Assembly: GCF_004339665.1 (NCBI RefSeq)
Contig: NZ_SMMU01000008.1
Span: forward strand, 99,806-163,805
Direction of reading: 5' to 3'
Origin: Azotobacter chroococcum
GTDB lineage: Bacteria; Pseudomonadota; Gammaproteobacteria; Pseudomonadales; Pseudomonadaceae
DNA: 64,000 nt
The first letter of the stretch is position 1. Each line of letters starts with the position of its first letter. The position numbers and the translations under genes were made by a program. This document shows, in pieces, positions 17,528-26,210 of this stretch. Under the pieces are notes generated by a model. The model did not search any database, was not told the DNA's origin, and saw nothing but the letters and a program-made list of their open reading frames with translations.

Positions 17528-19211
17528 CCTTCCCCTGATCACCACCCTGGCCACCGCGTTCGGCCTGGCCCTGGTGCTGGGCGTTCTCGCCGCCCGCCTC
17601 AAGTTGCCGGCGCTGGTCGGCTACCTGCTGGCCGGCGTGCTCATCGGGCCCTTCACCCCGGGTTTCGTCGCCGATATCCAGCTCGGCCAGGAACTCGCGG
17701 AGATCGGCGTGATGCTGCTTATGTTCGGCGTCGGCCTGCATTTCTCCCTCGACGACCTGCTGGCGGTACGCAAGATCGCCCTGCCGGGGGCCGTACTGCA
17801 GATCGCCGTGGCCACCGCCCTCGGCGCCGGCATCGCCGCCGCCTGGGGCTGGAGCCTCGGCGGCGCGCTGGTGTTCGGCCTGGCCCTGTCGGTGGCGAGC
17901 ACCGTCGTGCTGCTCAGGACCCTGGAAGCGCACGGCATCCTGGACTCCATGAACGGGCGCATCGCGGTCGGCTGGCTGGTGGTCGAGGACCTCGCCATGG
18001 TGCTGGTGCTGGTGCTGCTGCCGCCCCTGGCCGGCGCGCTGGGCGGCGATGCGCCGGACGCCGCGGCGGGAAGCCTGTGGGGCACCCTCGCCCTCACCCT
18101 GCTCAAGGTGTCGGCCTTCATCGCCCTGATGCTGGTGGGCGGCCGCCGGGTGTTCCCCAAGCTGCTCTGGCTGGTCGCCGGTACCGGCTCGCGGGAACTC
18201 TTCACCCTCTGCGTGGTGGCCGCTGCGGTGAGCATCGCCTACGGGGCGGCCGAACTGTTCGGCGTGTCCTTCGCCCTGGGGGCCTTCTTCGCCGGCATGG
18301 TGCTGCGCGAATCCGAGTTCAGCCACCGCGCCGCCGAGGAATCGCTGCCGCTGCGCGAGGCCTTCGCCGTGCTGTTCTTCGTCTCGGTGGGCATGCTCTT
18401 CGACCCGCGGGTGCTGGTCGAGCAGCCGCTGCAGGTGCTCGCCGTGGTCGGCATCATCGTGGTCGGCAAGTCGATCGCCGCCGCCGCCCTGGTCCTGCTC
18501 CTGCGCTATCCGCTGAACACCGCGCTGATCGTCTCGGCGAGCCTGGCGCAGATCGGCGAATTCTCCTTCATCCTGGCCGGGCTCGGGGTGAGCCTGGGCC
18601 TGCTGCCGGTGGAAGGCCAGAGCCTGATCCTCGCCGGCGCGCTGATCTCGATCGCCCTCAATCCGGTGGTGTTCAAGGCTTCCGAGCCGCTGCAGGCCTG
18701 GCTGCGGTCACGCTCGAAGCTCGCCCGGCAGCTGGAGCGGCCCGCCGATCCGCTGGCCGAACTGCCGATGAGCACCCACGAACGCTATCTATCTGGGCAA
18801 GTCGTGCTGGTCGGCTACGGCCGCGTCGGCCGGCGCATCGCCCAGGCCCTGGCCGAGCGCGACATCCCCTACGTGGTGGCCGAGCGGAACCGCGAGCTGG
18901 TCGAGCGCCTGCGCGCCGACGGCGGCGCGGCCGTCTCGGGCGACGCCGCGGACCCGGCGGTGCTGATCCAGGCGCACATCGCCCGCGCCAGCATGCTGGT
19001 GGTAGCCATCCCCGACACCCTCGACGCGCGGCAGATGATCGCCACTGCCCGCACCCTCAACCCGACGATCGAGACGGTGCTGCGCACCCACAACGAGGAG
19101 GAGGCGGAACTGCTGGAGCGCGAGGCCGCCGGGAAAGTCTTCCTCGGCGAGAACGAACTGGCCAACGGCATGACCCGACACGTGCTGGAGCGCTACGGGA
19201 AAGCCCGCTGA
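17517..19211 (+). CDS. CPA2-family cation/proton antiporter with RCK domain (YbaL/KefB type)
   Basis: This 564-residue protein has a Na+/H+ exchanger domain of about 12 helices (residues 5-385) followed by an RCK/TrkA-N nucleotide-binding domain starting at VVLVGYGRVGRRIAQAL (about 424-440). KefB, KefC and YbaL share this plan and export K+ or Na+ in exchange for protons. The TrkA-N region is kept, but a KefF/KefG partner gene is not adjacent, which favours the YbaL branch. Start choice is discussed under the leader ORF. A REP pair follows the stop. Confidence 0.88.
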   Translation: MPHSLPLITTLATAFGLALVLGVLAARLKLPALVGYLLAGVLIGPFTPGFVADIQLGQELAEIGVMLLMFGVGLHFSLDDLLAVRKIALPGAVLQIAVATALGAGIAAAWGWSLGGALVFGLALSVASTVVLLRTLEAHGILDSMNGRIAVGWLVVEDLAMVLVLVLLPPLAGALGGDAPDAAAGSLWGTLALTLLKVSAFIALMLVGGRRVFPKLLWLVAGTGSRELFTLCVVAAAVSIAYGAAELFGVSFALGAFFAGMVLRESEFSHRAAEESLPLREAFAVLFFVSVGMLFDPRVLVEQPLQVLAVVGIIVVGKSIAAAALVLLLRYPLNTALIVSASLAQIGEFSFILAGLGVSLGLLPVEGQSLILAGALISIALNPVVFKASEPLQAWLRSRSKLARQLERPADPLAELPMSTHERYLSGQVVLVGYGRVGRRIAQALAERDIPYVVAERNRELVERLRADGGAAVSGDAADPAVLIQAHIARASMLVVAIPDTLDARQMIATARTLNPTIETVLRTHNEEEAELLEREAAGKVFLGENELANGMTRHVLERYGKAR

Positions 19212-19270
19212 GCGGCCGGCAGCCCGCCCAGGGCAATCGCATGAAGCGAAATGTCGGCATGCATACGCCC

Positions 19271-19372
19271 CTGTAGGAGCGGATTCATCCGCGACCGCCC
19301 CGCATGCGGGGCGTAGATGTTCAACGATTTGCCGCACCTATGGCGCGGGTCGCGAATGAATTCGCTCCTACA
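19271..19372. repeat. REP-type inverted pair
   Basis: The unit TGTAGGAGCGGATTCATCCG at 19271 is answered by CGCGAATGAATTCGCTCCTAC ending at about 19371 in inverted orientation. Between them lies a palindrome CGCCCCGCATGCGGGGCG (about 19295-19312). The array sits between the antiporter gene and the Fur box of the fecI-like gene and may end antiporter transcription. It belongs to the same family as 1360-1463. Confidence 0.7.
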
Positions 19373-19429
19373 CGTTCATGCGATTGCCCTGGCAGCCCGC
19401 CATCCGACGGAGCGTGGCTACCCGGGATA

Positions 19430-19448
19430 GATGATAAGGATTATCATC
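19430..19448 (+). promoter_or_regulatory. Fur box of the fecI-like gene
   Basis: GATGATAAGGATTATCATC is a perfect 8-bp inverted repeat around GGA and fits the 19-bp Fur consensus closely. It lies 37 bases before the sigma factor ATG, as expected for iron repression of an iron-starvation sigma gene. Confidence 0.85.
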
Positions 19449-19485
19449 CATCCCCGCCCTTGCCGACCCGCGTCGTTCCCCGCCG

Positions 19486-20076
19486 ATGTCCGATCACGAT
19501 TCCCCTGCCGACCTCGATCCGCCGGCCGCGCCGGCACCGGGCGAAGCGCCGGAGCAGGACTTCCTGCGGGTCTTCCTGGCCCAGCGCGAGCGGATGGAGG
19601 CCCTGGTCAGCCGGCGGGTCGGCTGCCGCGCCACGGCGGCGGATCTCATCCAGGACCTGTTTCTGCGCTTCTGGAAACGCCCGCTCCAGCAACTCGACGA
19701 GCCCGGCACCTACCTGCTGCGCAGCGCGCACAACCTGGCCATCGACCACCTGCGCGGCGAAGGCCGGCGCAACCGCTCGCTGGACAGCCTGGCGCCGGAG
19801 CACGACGGCGAAACCGCCCCGCTCGAGGCGGCACTGCAGGCCGGCGACGAGTTGCGCCTGGTCGAGGCCGCGCTGCGCGGCCTGCCGGAGCGCACCCGCC
19901 ACATCTTCCTGCTCAACCGCATCCACGGACGCACCTACGGCGAGATCGCCCAGGCCATGGCGCTATCCCAAAGCGCCGTGGAAAAACATATGATGCGCGC
20001 CCTCGACACCTGCAAGGCGGCCCTCGAACAAGCGCCCGGAAGCCGCCATGCCACGCCAGGGAACGACCGCCGATGA
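19486..20076 (+). CDS. FecI-like ECF sigma factor (iron-starvation type)
   Basis: The 196-residue protein has sigma region 2 (about 25-95, with LVSRRVGCRATAADLIQDLFLRFW) and sigma region 4 (about 125-180, with LPERTRHIFLLNRIHGRTYGEIA). It would direct RNA polymerase to the receptor gene downstream when the cognate siderophore signal arrives. It lies 37 bases after a Fur box, and its stop overlaps the fecR-like start. No good ribosome site was found before the ATG at 19486; a somewhat later start is possible. Confidence 0.9.
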   Translation: MSDHDSPADLDPPAAPAPGEAPEQDFLRVFLAQRERMEALVSRRVGCRATAADLIQDLFLRFWKRPLQQLDEPGTYLLRSAHNLAIDHLRGEGRRNRSLDSLAPEHDGETAPLEAALQAGDELRLVEAALRGLPERTRHIFLLNRIHGRTYGEIAQAMALSQSAVEKHMMRALDTCKAALEQAPGSRHATPGNDRR

Positions 20077-21071
20077 CCCCGCCGCCCACCTCCGCCGTGT
20101 CCACCGCCCAGGAGCAGGAGGCCTGGCGCTGGCTGCTGCAACGGCACGCCCCGGATCAGACGCTCGACGAGCCGGCCTTCCAGCGCTGGCTGGCCGCCGA
20201 CCCCCGGCATCCGCAGCTCTATGCCAAGGCCGAGGCGGTGTGGATGCTCAGCGCCGAGCCCGCGGCCCGGCTGGCCGAGGAGGAGTCGGCCGCCCTGACC
20301 GAGTATCTGGCGCGCCTGGACGCCCCCCGGCGCACGCAGCGGCGCCGCGGCCCGGCCTGGTCGCTGGCCCTGGCCGCCTGCCTGCTGCTGGCGCTGTGGA
20401 CCGGCGGCTGGTGGCAGCCGGCGCGCTGGCTCGGCGACCTGCGCGCCGACCATGTCTCGGCGCCCGGCCAGATCCGCGAACTGACCCTGGCCGACGGCTC
20501 GCGACTGGTACTGGACGGCGACAGCGCCCTGGCGGTGCATTTCGACGGGTGGCAGCGACGGATCGAACTGCTGCGCGGCGCCGCCTCGTTCAAGGTGCTG
20601 CGCAACGGCCTGCCCTTCGTGGTCCGCGCCGAAGGCGGCGAGGCGCGGGTGCTGGGCACCGAGTTCGAAGTCCGCCGCCTGCCCCGGGAAACCCGCGTCA
20701 CCGTCGCCTCCGGACAGGTGGCGGTACGCGCCGGCGAAGCGGCCGACCTGCCGCAGGCGGTGCTGCACGCCGGGCAGCGGGTGGCCTTCGCCGATGGCCG
20801 CCTGGCAGCGCCCGAAGCGGTCGACAGCAGCGCCGCCCTGGCCTGGCGCCAGGGCTGGCTGGCCTTCTACCAGGCCCCGCTGGGCGAGGTGCTGGAGCGT
20901 CTCGGCGACTACTACCCGGGGCGCATCCTGCTGCTCGACGCCGATCTGGCGGCGCGCCGGGTGACCGTCTCCTTCCCCAGCGCCGATCCGCGCGCGGCGC
21001 TGAACGCGCTGCAGGCGCTGCTCGGTTTCCGGCAGCGCGAGCTGCTCGGGCGGGTGATCGTCATCCACTGA
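20073..21071 (+). CDS. FecR-like anti-sigma transmembrane sensor
   Basis: The ATG at 20073 overlaps the sigma factor stop (ATGA). The 332-residue protein has a cytoplasmic DUF4880 domain (EAWRWLLQRHAPDQTLDEPAFQRWL, about 12-40), one membrane helix (about 92-108), a periplasmic FecR domain (about 125-225) and a C-terminal STN-like module (about 262-330). It would hold the sigma factor inactive until the receptor signals through TonB. The receptor gene starts about 105 bases downstream. Confidence 0.9.
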   Translation: MTPPPTSAVSTAQEQEAWRWLLQRHAPDQTLDEPAFQRWLAADPRHPQLYAKAEAVWMLSAEPAARLAEEESAALTEYLARLDAPRRTQRRRGPAWSLALAACLLLALWTGGWWQPARWLGDLRADHVSAPGQIRELTLADGSRLVLDGDSALAVHFDGWQRRIELLRGAASFKVLRNGLPFVVRAEGGEARVLGTEFEVRRLPRETRVTVASGQVAVRAGEAADLPQAVLHAGQRVAFADGRLAAPEAVDSSAALAWRQGWLAFYQAPLGEVLERLGDYYPGRILLLDADLAARRVTVSFPSADPRAALNALQALLGFRQRELLGRVIVIH

Positions 21072-21176
21072 AGTTTTTTTCATTTTTTTGATGAGGTAAT
21101 CCGGCGCGGGCTCCGTGTAGTAGTCGAACTGCGATTCATTCGCATCGAAGCAGCCCATGCGCATGAGAAGACCTCG

Positions 21177-23621
21177 ATGACCCACCGCCCCACCCTTCTG
21201 TCCCGTTCTTCCCGGCGGCTCCTGGCGACCGCCCTGCTGGGGCTCGGCCTGAACGGCCTGCCGCCGACTCCGGCCCTGGCCGAGGCGACGCAGGCCGCCT
21301 GGCAGGACCGGCAGCACACCTTCGCCATCGCCGCCGGCCCGCTGCCACGCTCGCTCGGCGAGTTCAGCCGAATCACCGGGCTCAGCCTGGTCTACACCGA
21401 CGAGGCGCCCTATGACGTGCAGGCCCCGGCGCTGGAAGGGCACCTGAGCGCCGCCGCCGCCCTCGAACGGCTGCTGACAGGCTCCGGCTACACCTACCGG
21501 CAGCTCGACGCGCGCACCCTGACCCTGCAGCGGCTGGGCGGCGCCGACAGCGGCCTGCTGAGCCTGCCGAGCACCCTGGTCAGCGATACCGGCGACATGC
21601 AGACCAGCTACCAGCCGGAGCCGACCGCCTCGATCATGCGCAGCGACACGCCGGTGCTGGAGATTCCGCAGACGATCAACGTGGTCCCCGCCCAGGTGGT
21701 CAGGGACCAGCGCCCGCGCAACCTCGACGACGCGCTGAACAACATCAGCGGCATCACCCAGGCCAACACCCTCGGCGGCACCCAGGACGCGGTGACCAAG
21801 CGCGGCTTCGGCGACAACCGCGACGGCTCGATCATGCGCGACGGCATCCCCTCGATCCTCGGCCGCAACTTCACCGCCAGCGTCGATCACGTCGAGGTGC
21901 TCAAGGGACCGGCGAGCCTCCTCTACGGCATCCAAGACCCGGGCGGGGTGGTCAACCTGGTGAGCAAGAAGCCCGAGCTGACCGCCCATCACGCCATCAA
22001 GGCGAGCGCCAATGCCTACGCCCACGGGCGCAACGGCAGCGGCGGCCAGTTCGACAGCACCGGAGCGCTGGGCACGCTGGGCGACTACGGGCTGGCCTAC
22101 CGGCTCATCGTCGACTACGAGGACGAGGACTACTGGCGCACCTTCGGCACCAACCGCGAAACGACGATCGCCCCCTCGCTGGCCTGGTACGGCGCGGACA
22201 CCACCGTGCTGCTGAGCTACGAGCACCGCGAATACAGCTACCCGTTCGACCGCGGCACGGTCATCGACCCGGGCACCGGGCGTCCCCTGGACATCTCCCG
22301 CCGGCGCCGGCTGGACGAGGAATTCAACATCACCGACGGCCGTTCCGACCTGAGCCGCTTCAGCATCGAGCATGCCTTCGACGAACGCTGGAAAGGCCAT
22401 TTCGCCTACGGCTGGACCCGCGAGACCTACGACGACGACCAGGTGCGGGTGACCGCGGTCAACACCACCCGGAAGACCGTGACGCGCCGCGTCGACGGCA
22501 CCCACGGCGCGGTCAGCACCAACAGCTTCGCGCGGCTCGGCCTGAACGGCGACTTCGAGCTGTTCGGCCTGCGCCACGAGCTGATGACCGGCATCGACAG
22601 CGAGAAGCGCAAGATCTTCCGCGCCGACCTGATCCGCGGCGCCACCTCGACGCTCAGCTACAGCAACCCCGTCTACGGCCGGGTCGGCGCGTCCGACAAC
22701 GTCGATGCCGCGAGCAGCGACCAGACCGACAAGCTGCGCAGCGACTCCGCCTACTTCCAGGACTCCATCCACCTGAACGAGCGCTGGATCCTGGTGCTCG
22801 GCACGCGCTACCAGCGCTACGACCAGTGGGCCGGACGCGGCCGGCCGTTCAAGGCCAACACCGACGTCAAGGACCACGAATGGACGCCGCGCGCCGGCCT
22901 GGTCTACCGCCTCAGCGACGAGGTCTCGCTGTACGGCAGCTACACCTATTCCTTCAAGCCCAACTCGACCATCGCGCCGCTGGCCAACGACCAGGTCCTC
23001 GACAGCGCGACCCCGCCGGAAGAGGCGCGCTCCTGGGAGCTCGGCGGCAAGCTGGAGATTCCCGGGCGCATCACCGCCAACCTCGCGCTGTTCGACATCC
23101 ACAAGCGCAACGTGCTGGTCAGCCAGCTGGACGCCAACGGCGATAGCTACAGCCGCGCCGCCGGCAAGGTCCGCTCCTACGGCCTGGAGCTGGACGTGAG
23201 CGGCCAGCTCGACGAGCGCTGGAGCCTGATCGGCAGCTATGCCTGGCTGCACGCCGAGGTGACCGAAGACCCGGAGCTGGAAAACAACCGCCTGCAGAAC
23301 GTGGCCAAGACCAGCGCCTCGGCCTCGCTGGTCTACGACGCCGGCGCACTGTTCGGCGGCGACCGGCTGCGCCTGGGCGGCGGCACCCGCTACGTGGGCA
23401 AGCGCTCGGGGGATGCGGCCAACTCCTTCACCCTGCCGTCCTACACGGTGACCGACGTCTTCGCCAGCTACGACACCACCGTCGGCGAGCACAAGCTCAA
23501 CCTGCAGCTCAACGTGAAGAACCTGTTCGACAAGACCTACTACGCGTCGAGCGCCAACCAGTACTACGTGTCACTCGGCGAGCCCCGGCAGTTCCAGCTC
23601 TCCACCACGCTGGAGTTCTGA
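21177..23621 (+). CDS. TonB-dependent siderophore receptor with signalling domain (FecA/FoxA/FpvA class)
   Basis: This 814-residue outer-membrane receptor has a signal peptide cut near ALAEA (residue 36), a secretin/TonB short N-terminal signalling domain (about 45-115), a plug (about 145-265 with VLKGPASLLYGIQDPGGVVN), and a 22-strand barrel ending in the typical aromatic residue (TLEF). The STN domain fits the FecI/FecR pair upstream, making a cell-surface signalling unit. ESxxxY-like motifs are not enough to name the ligand; a hydroxamate or mixed-type ferric siderophore is most likely from the FoxA/FpvA-like sequence style. Confidence 0.92.
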   Translation: MTHRPTLLSRSSRRLLATALLGLGLNGLPPTPALAEATQAAWQDRQHTFAIAAGPLPRSLGEFSRITGLSLVYTDEAPYDVQAPALEGHLSAAAALERLLTGSGYTYRQLDARTLTLQRLGGADSGLLSLPSTLVSDTGDMQTSYQPEPTASIMRSDTPVLEIPQTINVVPAQVVRDQRPRNLDDALNNISGITQANTLGGTQDAVTKRGFGDNRDGSIMRDGIPSILGRNFTASVDHVEVLKGPASLLYGIQDPGGVVNLVSKKPELTAHHAIKASANAYAHGRNGSGGQFDSTGALGTLGDYGLAYRLIVDYEDEDYWRTFGTNRETTIAPSLAWYGADTTVLLSYEHREYSYPFDRGTVIDPGTGRPLDISRRRRLDEEFNITDGRSDLSRFSIEHAFDERWKGHFAYGWTRETYDDDQVRVTAVNTTRKTVTRRVDGTHGAVSTNSFARLGLNGDFELFGLRHELMTGIDSEKRKIFRADLIRGATSTLSYSNPVYGRVGASDNVDAASSDQTDKLRSDSAYFQDSIHLNERWILVLGTRYQRYDQWAGRGRPFKANTDVKDHEWTPRAGLVYRLSDEVSLYGSYTYSFKPNSTIAPLANDQVLDSATPPEEARSWELGGKLEIPGRITANLALFDIHKRNVLVSQLDANGDSYSRAAGKVRSYGLELDVSGQLDERWSLIGSYAWLHAEVTEDPELENNRLQNVAKTSASASLVYDAGALFGGDRLRLGGGTRYVGKRSGDAANSFTLPSYTVTDVFASYDTTVGEHKLNLQLNVKNLFDKTYYASSANQYYVSLGEPRQFQLSTTLEF

Positions 23622-23653
23622 GCAGCCGCCCTTTCAAGGTCTTTGGGTAAACT

Positions 23654-23674
23654 CTCCCGATAATCGATCGGGAG
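23654..23674 (+). other. Hairpin after the receptor gene, overlapping a ribosome site
   Basis: CTCCCGAT at 23654-23661 pairs with ATCGGGAG at 23667-23674 around a 5-base loop. It has no T run. It could be the receptor gene terminator, but its right arm also contains the GGGAGG ribosome site of the short ORF at 23684. Confidence 0.45.
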
Positions 23675-23683
23675 GACAAGGCG

Positions 23684-23776
23684 ATGTATGGCCACCCCGT
23701 CAAGCGATACCGATTCCATGATGGCTGGCGGAACAAGCGGCAGCAGAACCAAACCAGCAGCCAGCACGAACGGTAG
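23684..23776 (+). CDS. Possible 30-residue ORF with strong ribosome site
   Basis: An ATG at 23684 follows GGGAGGACAAGGCG and opens a frame of 30 codons rich in Arg, Gln and His (MYGHPVKRYRFHDGWRNK at the start), ending at TAG 23774-23776. I do not recognise the peptide. The good ribosome site partly buried in a hairpin suggests either a small regulated peptide or the decayed start of a former gene. It stops before the convergent MatC-like gene. Confidence 0.3.
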   Translation: MYGHPVKRYRFHDGWRNKRQQNQTSSQHER

Positions 23777-23813
23777 CGGGTCGACGAGAACGCACCCGCC
23801 GACTGTCCGTGGC

Positions 23814-25184
23814 TCAGAGCACCACGAACAGCAGCCAGACCACGACCGGCGCGATGAGGGTGACGGCAGCGCAGTAGACCAGGAGTTGCCGGAAGAAGGC
23901 GTCACGGTTCACGCCTTGCGCATTGGCGAGAACCAGCGCCCCGTTGGTCGAGAAGGGACTCACATCGACGATGGTCGACGAGACGGCCATGGCGGCAATG
24001 AAGCCGACCGCGCTCACACCGGTGTCGCCCAGCAAGAATGGCACGGCCAGCGGGATCAGCGAGCCGAGCACCGCCGTCGACGAGGCGAAGGCCGACACGA
24101 CTGCGCCCACGAAGCACAGCAGCAGCGCGGCGACCAGCGGCGAGGTCAGGCCGGCCACGCCGTGGCCGACGAAATCGATCGTCCCCATCCGCTCCAGCAC
24201 ACTCACGTAGGTGCTGACGCCGACGACCAGCAGGATCTCCGGCCAGGGCACCTGCCCCAGGGCGTGTTTCTGCAGGTTGGGCGCCATCACCGTGAGCACC
24301 AGCCCGATGGTGAGGGAGACGAAGCCGATGTCCTGCCCGAAAAACAGCGTGAGCACCACCAGGACCAATAGTCCTGCCACGGTGACGATCCGGTATGGGC
24401 GCGCGCCTGTGTCCTGCAATACGGACGGCGCTGCACTTACCGGAGAATCCTCGCCCTGGCCTGCCTTGCAGGGCTTCCCGGGGAGCGACTCGCCCGGCGT
24501 GCCGCCACGGACCCGTGCCTCATCCTGGCGGTGAGCACGAGGTGGCCCGAAGGCTGTGCTGCACGGATCCGCCCCCTGGCGGATCAGCTTCATGCCGCCC
24601 ATGAGGAAGAACAGCAGCGAGGCGACGGTCAGGTTGACGGCAAGACTGGCCATCATGGTCGCGATCTCGTTGAGCGGCAGGCCGGCCTTGGCAACGACCT
24701 TGTTGGTGATGCCGCCATAGATGCTGATCGGCGAGAAGCCACCGCCCTGCGCCCCATGAATCACCATGAGGCCCATCATCAGCGGGTTGATGCCGTGCCG
24801 TGCGGCAAAGCCGAGCGCGATGGGCACAATGATCGCCACTGCCGCCGGACTGACTGCGCCCACAGAGGTGAGCGCGCCCGCGATGAAGAACATGAGCCAG
24901 GGGATTGCCGCGATGCGACCGCGCACCGCGCGTACAGCCAGTTTCACGAGCCAGTCGATCGTGCCGCTGTTCTGCGCCAGCACGAACAGGTAGGTGATGC
25001 CCAGCAATGTCAGGAACAGATCGACCGGAAAGCCGCCCATGATGGCCTTGGCATTCATGCCTGCCACCAGCGTGCCGACGAGGAACGCGCCGGCGAAGGC
25101 GATCACCCCCATGTTGATGGGCAGCACCGCGGCGAGCACGAACATGCCGACCAGCACATAGATCGAAATCCACTGGGCACCCAT
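23814..25184 (-). CDS. MatC-type dicarboxylate (malonate) carrier
   Basis: The 456-residue membrane protein has about 11-12 helices and the N-terminal MatC pattern (PINMGVIAFAGAFLVGTLVAGM, residues 23-45; GGFSPISIYGGITNKVV near 149-165). It belongs to the ion-transporter superfamily, whose MatC members take up malonate in rhizobia. A charged cytoplasmic loop (about 212-275, with two Cys and many Gly/Pro) separates the halves and is longer than I would expect. Its place 12 kb from mdcABCDEGH and next to mdcR suggests malonate or a related dicarboxylate, beside the MadLM transporter. Substrate is inferred. Confidence 0.75.
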   Translation of the reverse strand: MGAQWISIYVLVGMFVLAAVLPINMGVIAFAGAFLVGTLVAGMNAKAIMGGFPVDLFLTLLGITYLFVLAQNSGTIDWLVKLAVRAVRGRIAAIPWLMFFIAGALTSVGAVSPAAVAIIVPIALGFAARHGINPLMMGLMVIHGAQGGGFSPISIYGGITNKVVAKAGLPLNEIATMMASLAVNLTVASLLFFLMGGMKLIRQGADPCSTAFGPPRAHRQDEARVRGGTPGESLPGKPCKAGQGEDSPVSAAPSVLQDTGARPYRIVTVAGLLVLVVLTLFFGQDIGFVSLTIGLVLTVMAPNLQKHALGQVPWPEILLVVGVSTYVSVLERMGTIDFVGHGVAGLTSPLVAALLLCFVGAVVSAFASSTAVLGSLIPLAVPFLLGDTGVSAVGFIAAMAVSSTIVDVSPFSTNGALVLANAQGVNRDAFFRQLLVYCAAVTLIAPVVVWLLFVVL

Positions 25185-25508
25185 CGCCTGTCTCCTGATT
25201 CGCTCGGGAGCGCATCGCAGTTACCGGGCTTTCCTGGCTCTGGTGACGTATCAGCGTAGCCATCGCGGAGCGGCCGCGAAGCTCGACATTCCCTGGAAAG
25301 GCCTCGCCCCGCCGATCATGAATGCTTCAGCTTGCCGAACAGGCACTCGACGAGGTCGACGCTCGCCCTGGTGGCGCCGGTCACAGGAACGTTGTTTGGA
25401 AAAGTCCCGTCAGCCCATCGAGACGGCGTGGACCGAAAAGCCGAAGGCCGGACGATGCGTTGCGCTTCGTCCGGCCTTCGGGAACGGCGACAGATTGCGG
25501 ACCGGCGG
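25185..25508. other. Intergenic region between MatC-like and ferritin-like genes
   Basis: No gene supported. It contains the terminator at 25441-25481. An open minus-strand stretch ending at 25316 reads DLVECLFGKLKHS at its end and could be the tail of a lost gene, but nothing recognisable precedes it. The MatC-like promoter should lie in 25185-25310; no clear elements were identified. Confidence 0.35.
25441..25481 (-). terminator. Intrinsic terminator of the ferritin-like gene
   Basis: A perfect 15-bp stem (25441-25455 with 25467-25481, CCGAAGGCCGGACGA and complement), 11-base loop, followed on the minus strand by CTTTTC. It lies 28 bases after the stop of the ferritin-like gene. Confidence 0.8.
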
Positions 25509-25976
25509 TCAGCCGGCGGCGGTCAGCTTCACCAGGTTGGCGTGCCAGACATCCAGCTGCACCACGTGCTCGGCCTCTTCGTCGGCGAACTCGGTGGCCA
25601 TCGCCTTCACTTCCGGGTCGGCGGTTTCGTCGGCGATCTTCTGGTAGTACTCATGGCTGCGCTGTTCGCCGCGCATGGCCAGCGCCATGGCGCCGAACAC
25701 GTCGATGTCCGGGTCCACCGGACCCCAGGCGGCCTCCGGGCTGGAGCCCTCGGGCCAGTCGTACTCGTCGGCCGCCAGCTTCGGCAGGTCGTGGAAGCCG
25801 CCGCGCTCCATGGCCTCGCGCTGATGCAGGCGGGAATAGTGGGACATCTGCTGGAAGAACTCCGCCACCTCGGCATTGCCGAGTTTCTGCATGGCTTCGG
25901 CCAGCTCGGCATAGCGGCGGGACGACTCCTTCTCCAACTGGATGGCATGGGCAAGGAAACGCTGGATCTCGTTCAC
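25509..25976 (-). CDS. Ferritin-like di-iron protein, paralogue of the fix-linked gene
   Basis: The start is a GTG at 25976 with AAGGAGAG upstream. The 155-residue protein is closely similar over its whole length to the product of 12899-13357 (shared IQRFLAHAIQLEKES, RGGFHDLPKLA, YDWPEG) and keeps the same candidate iron ligands in four helices: LEKES, EVAEFF...HYSRLH, RGEQRSHEYY and DEEAEHVV. It stands alone with its own terminator, between the MatC-like gene and mdcR. It may be the constitutive or differently regulated copy of a protein that otherwise goes with nitrogen fixation. Function is not known from sequence. Confidence 0.8.
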   Translation of the reverse strand: MNEIQRFLAHAIQLEKESSRRYAELAEAMQKLGNAEVAEFFQQMSHYSRLHQREAMERGGFHDLPKLAADEYDWPEGSSPEAAWGPVDPDIDVFGAMALAMRGEQRSHEYYQKIADETADPEVKAMATEFADEEAEHVVQLDVWHANLVKLTAAG

Positions 25977-26210
25977 ACCCCTCTCCTTAATATCGATTGA
26001 AGGTGGATGAAAGCCGAAGCCGCCACGGCCCTTGCGGACGATCGTGAGGCCTCACGTAAAGTGTGGATAATGCGGCAGGTTTCGCATTGCCGGCAACCGG
26101 CGATTTGCCGCGGCGGATGCTGCCCGTCGGGCGAAGCGCCCGGTAGACTCGAACCGACGACCGGAGAAACCGCCGCCGGCGGCTGCCCATCCACCCTGCG
26201 GTAGCGCCCC

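Noticed and set aside
19935..23492. Minus-strand open frame of 1185 codons over the FecR-like and receptor genes
   Set aside because: Low-complexity composition and complete overlap with two well-supported genes on the plus strand.
25316..25440. Coding tail ending DLVECLFGKLKHS on the minus strand
   Set aside because: It is short, has no start or family match, and runs into the terminator; at most a gene remnant.
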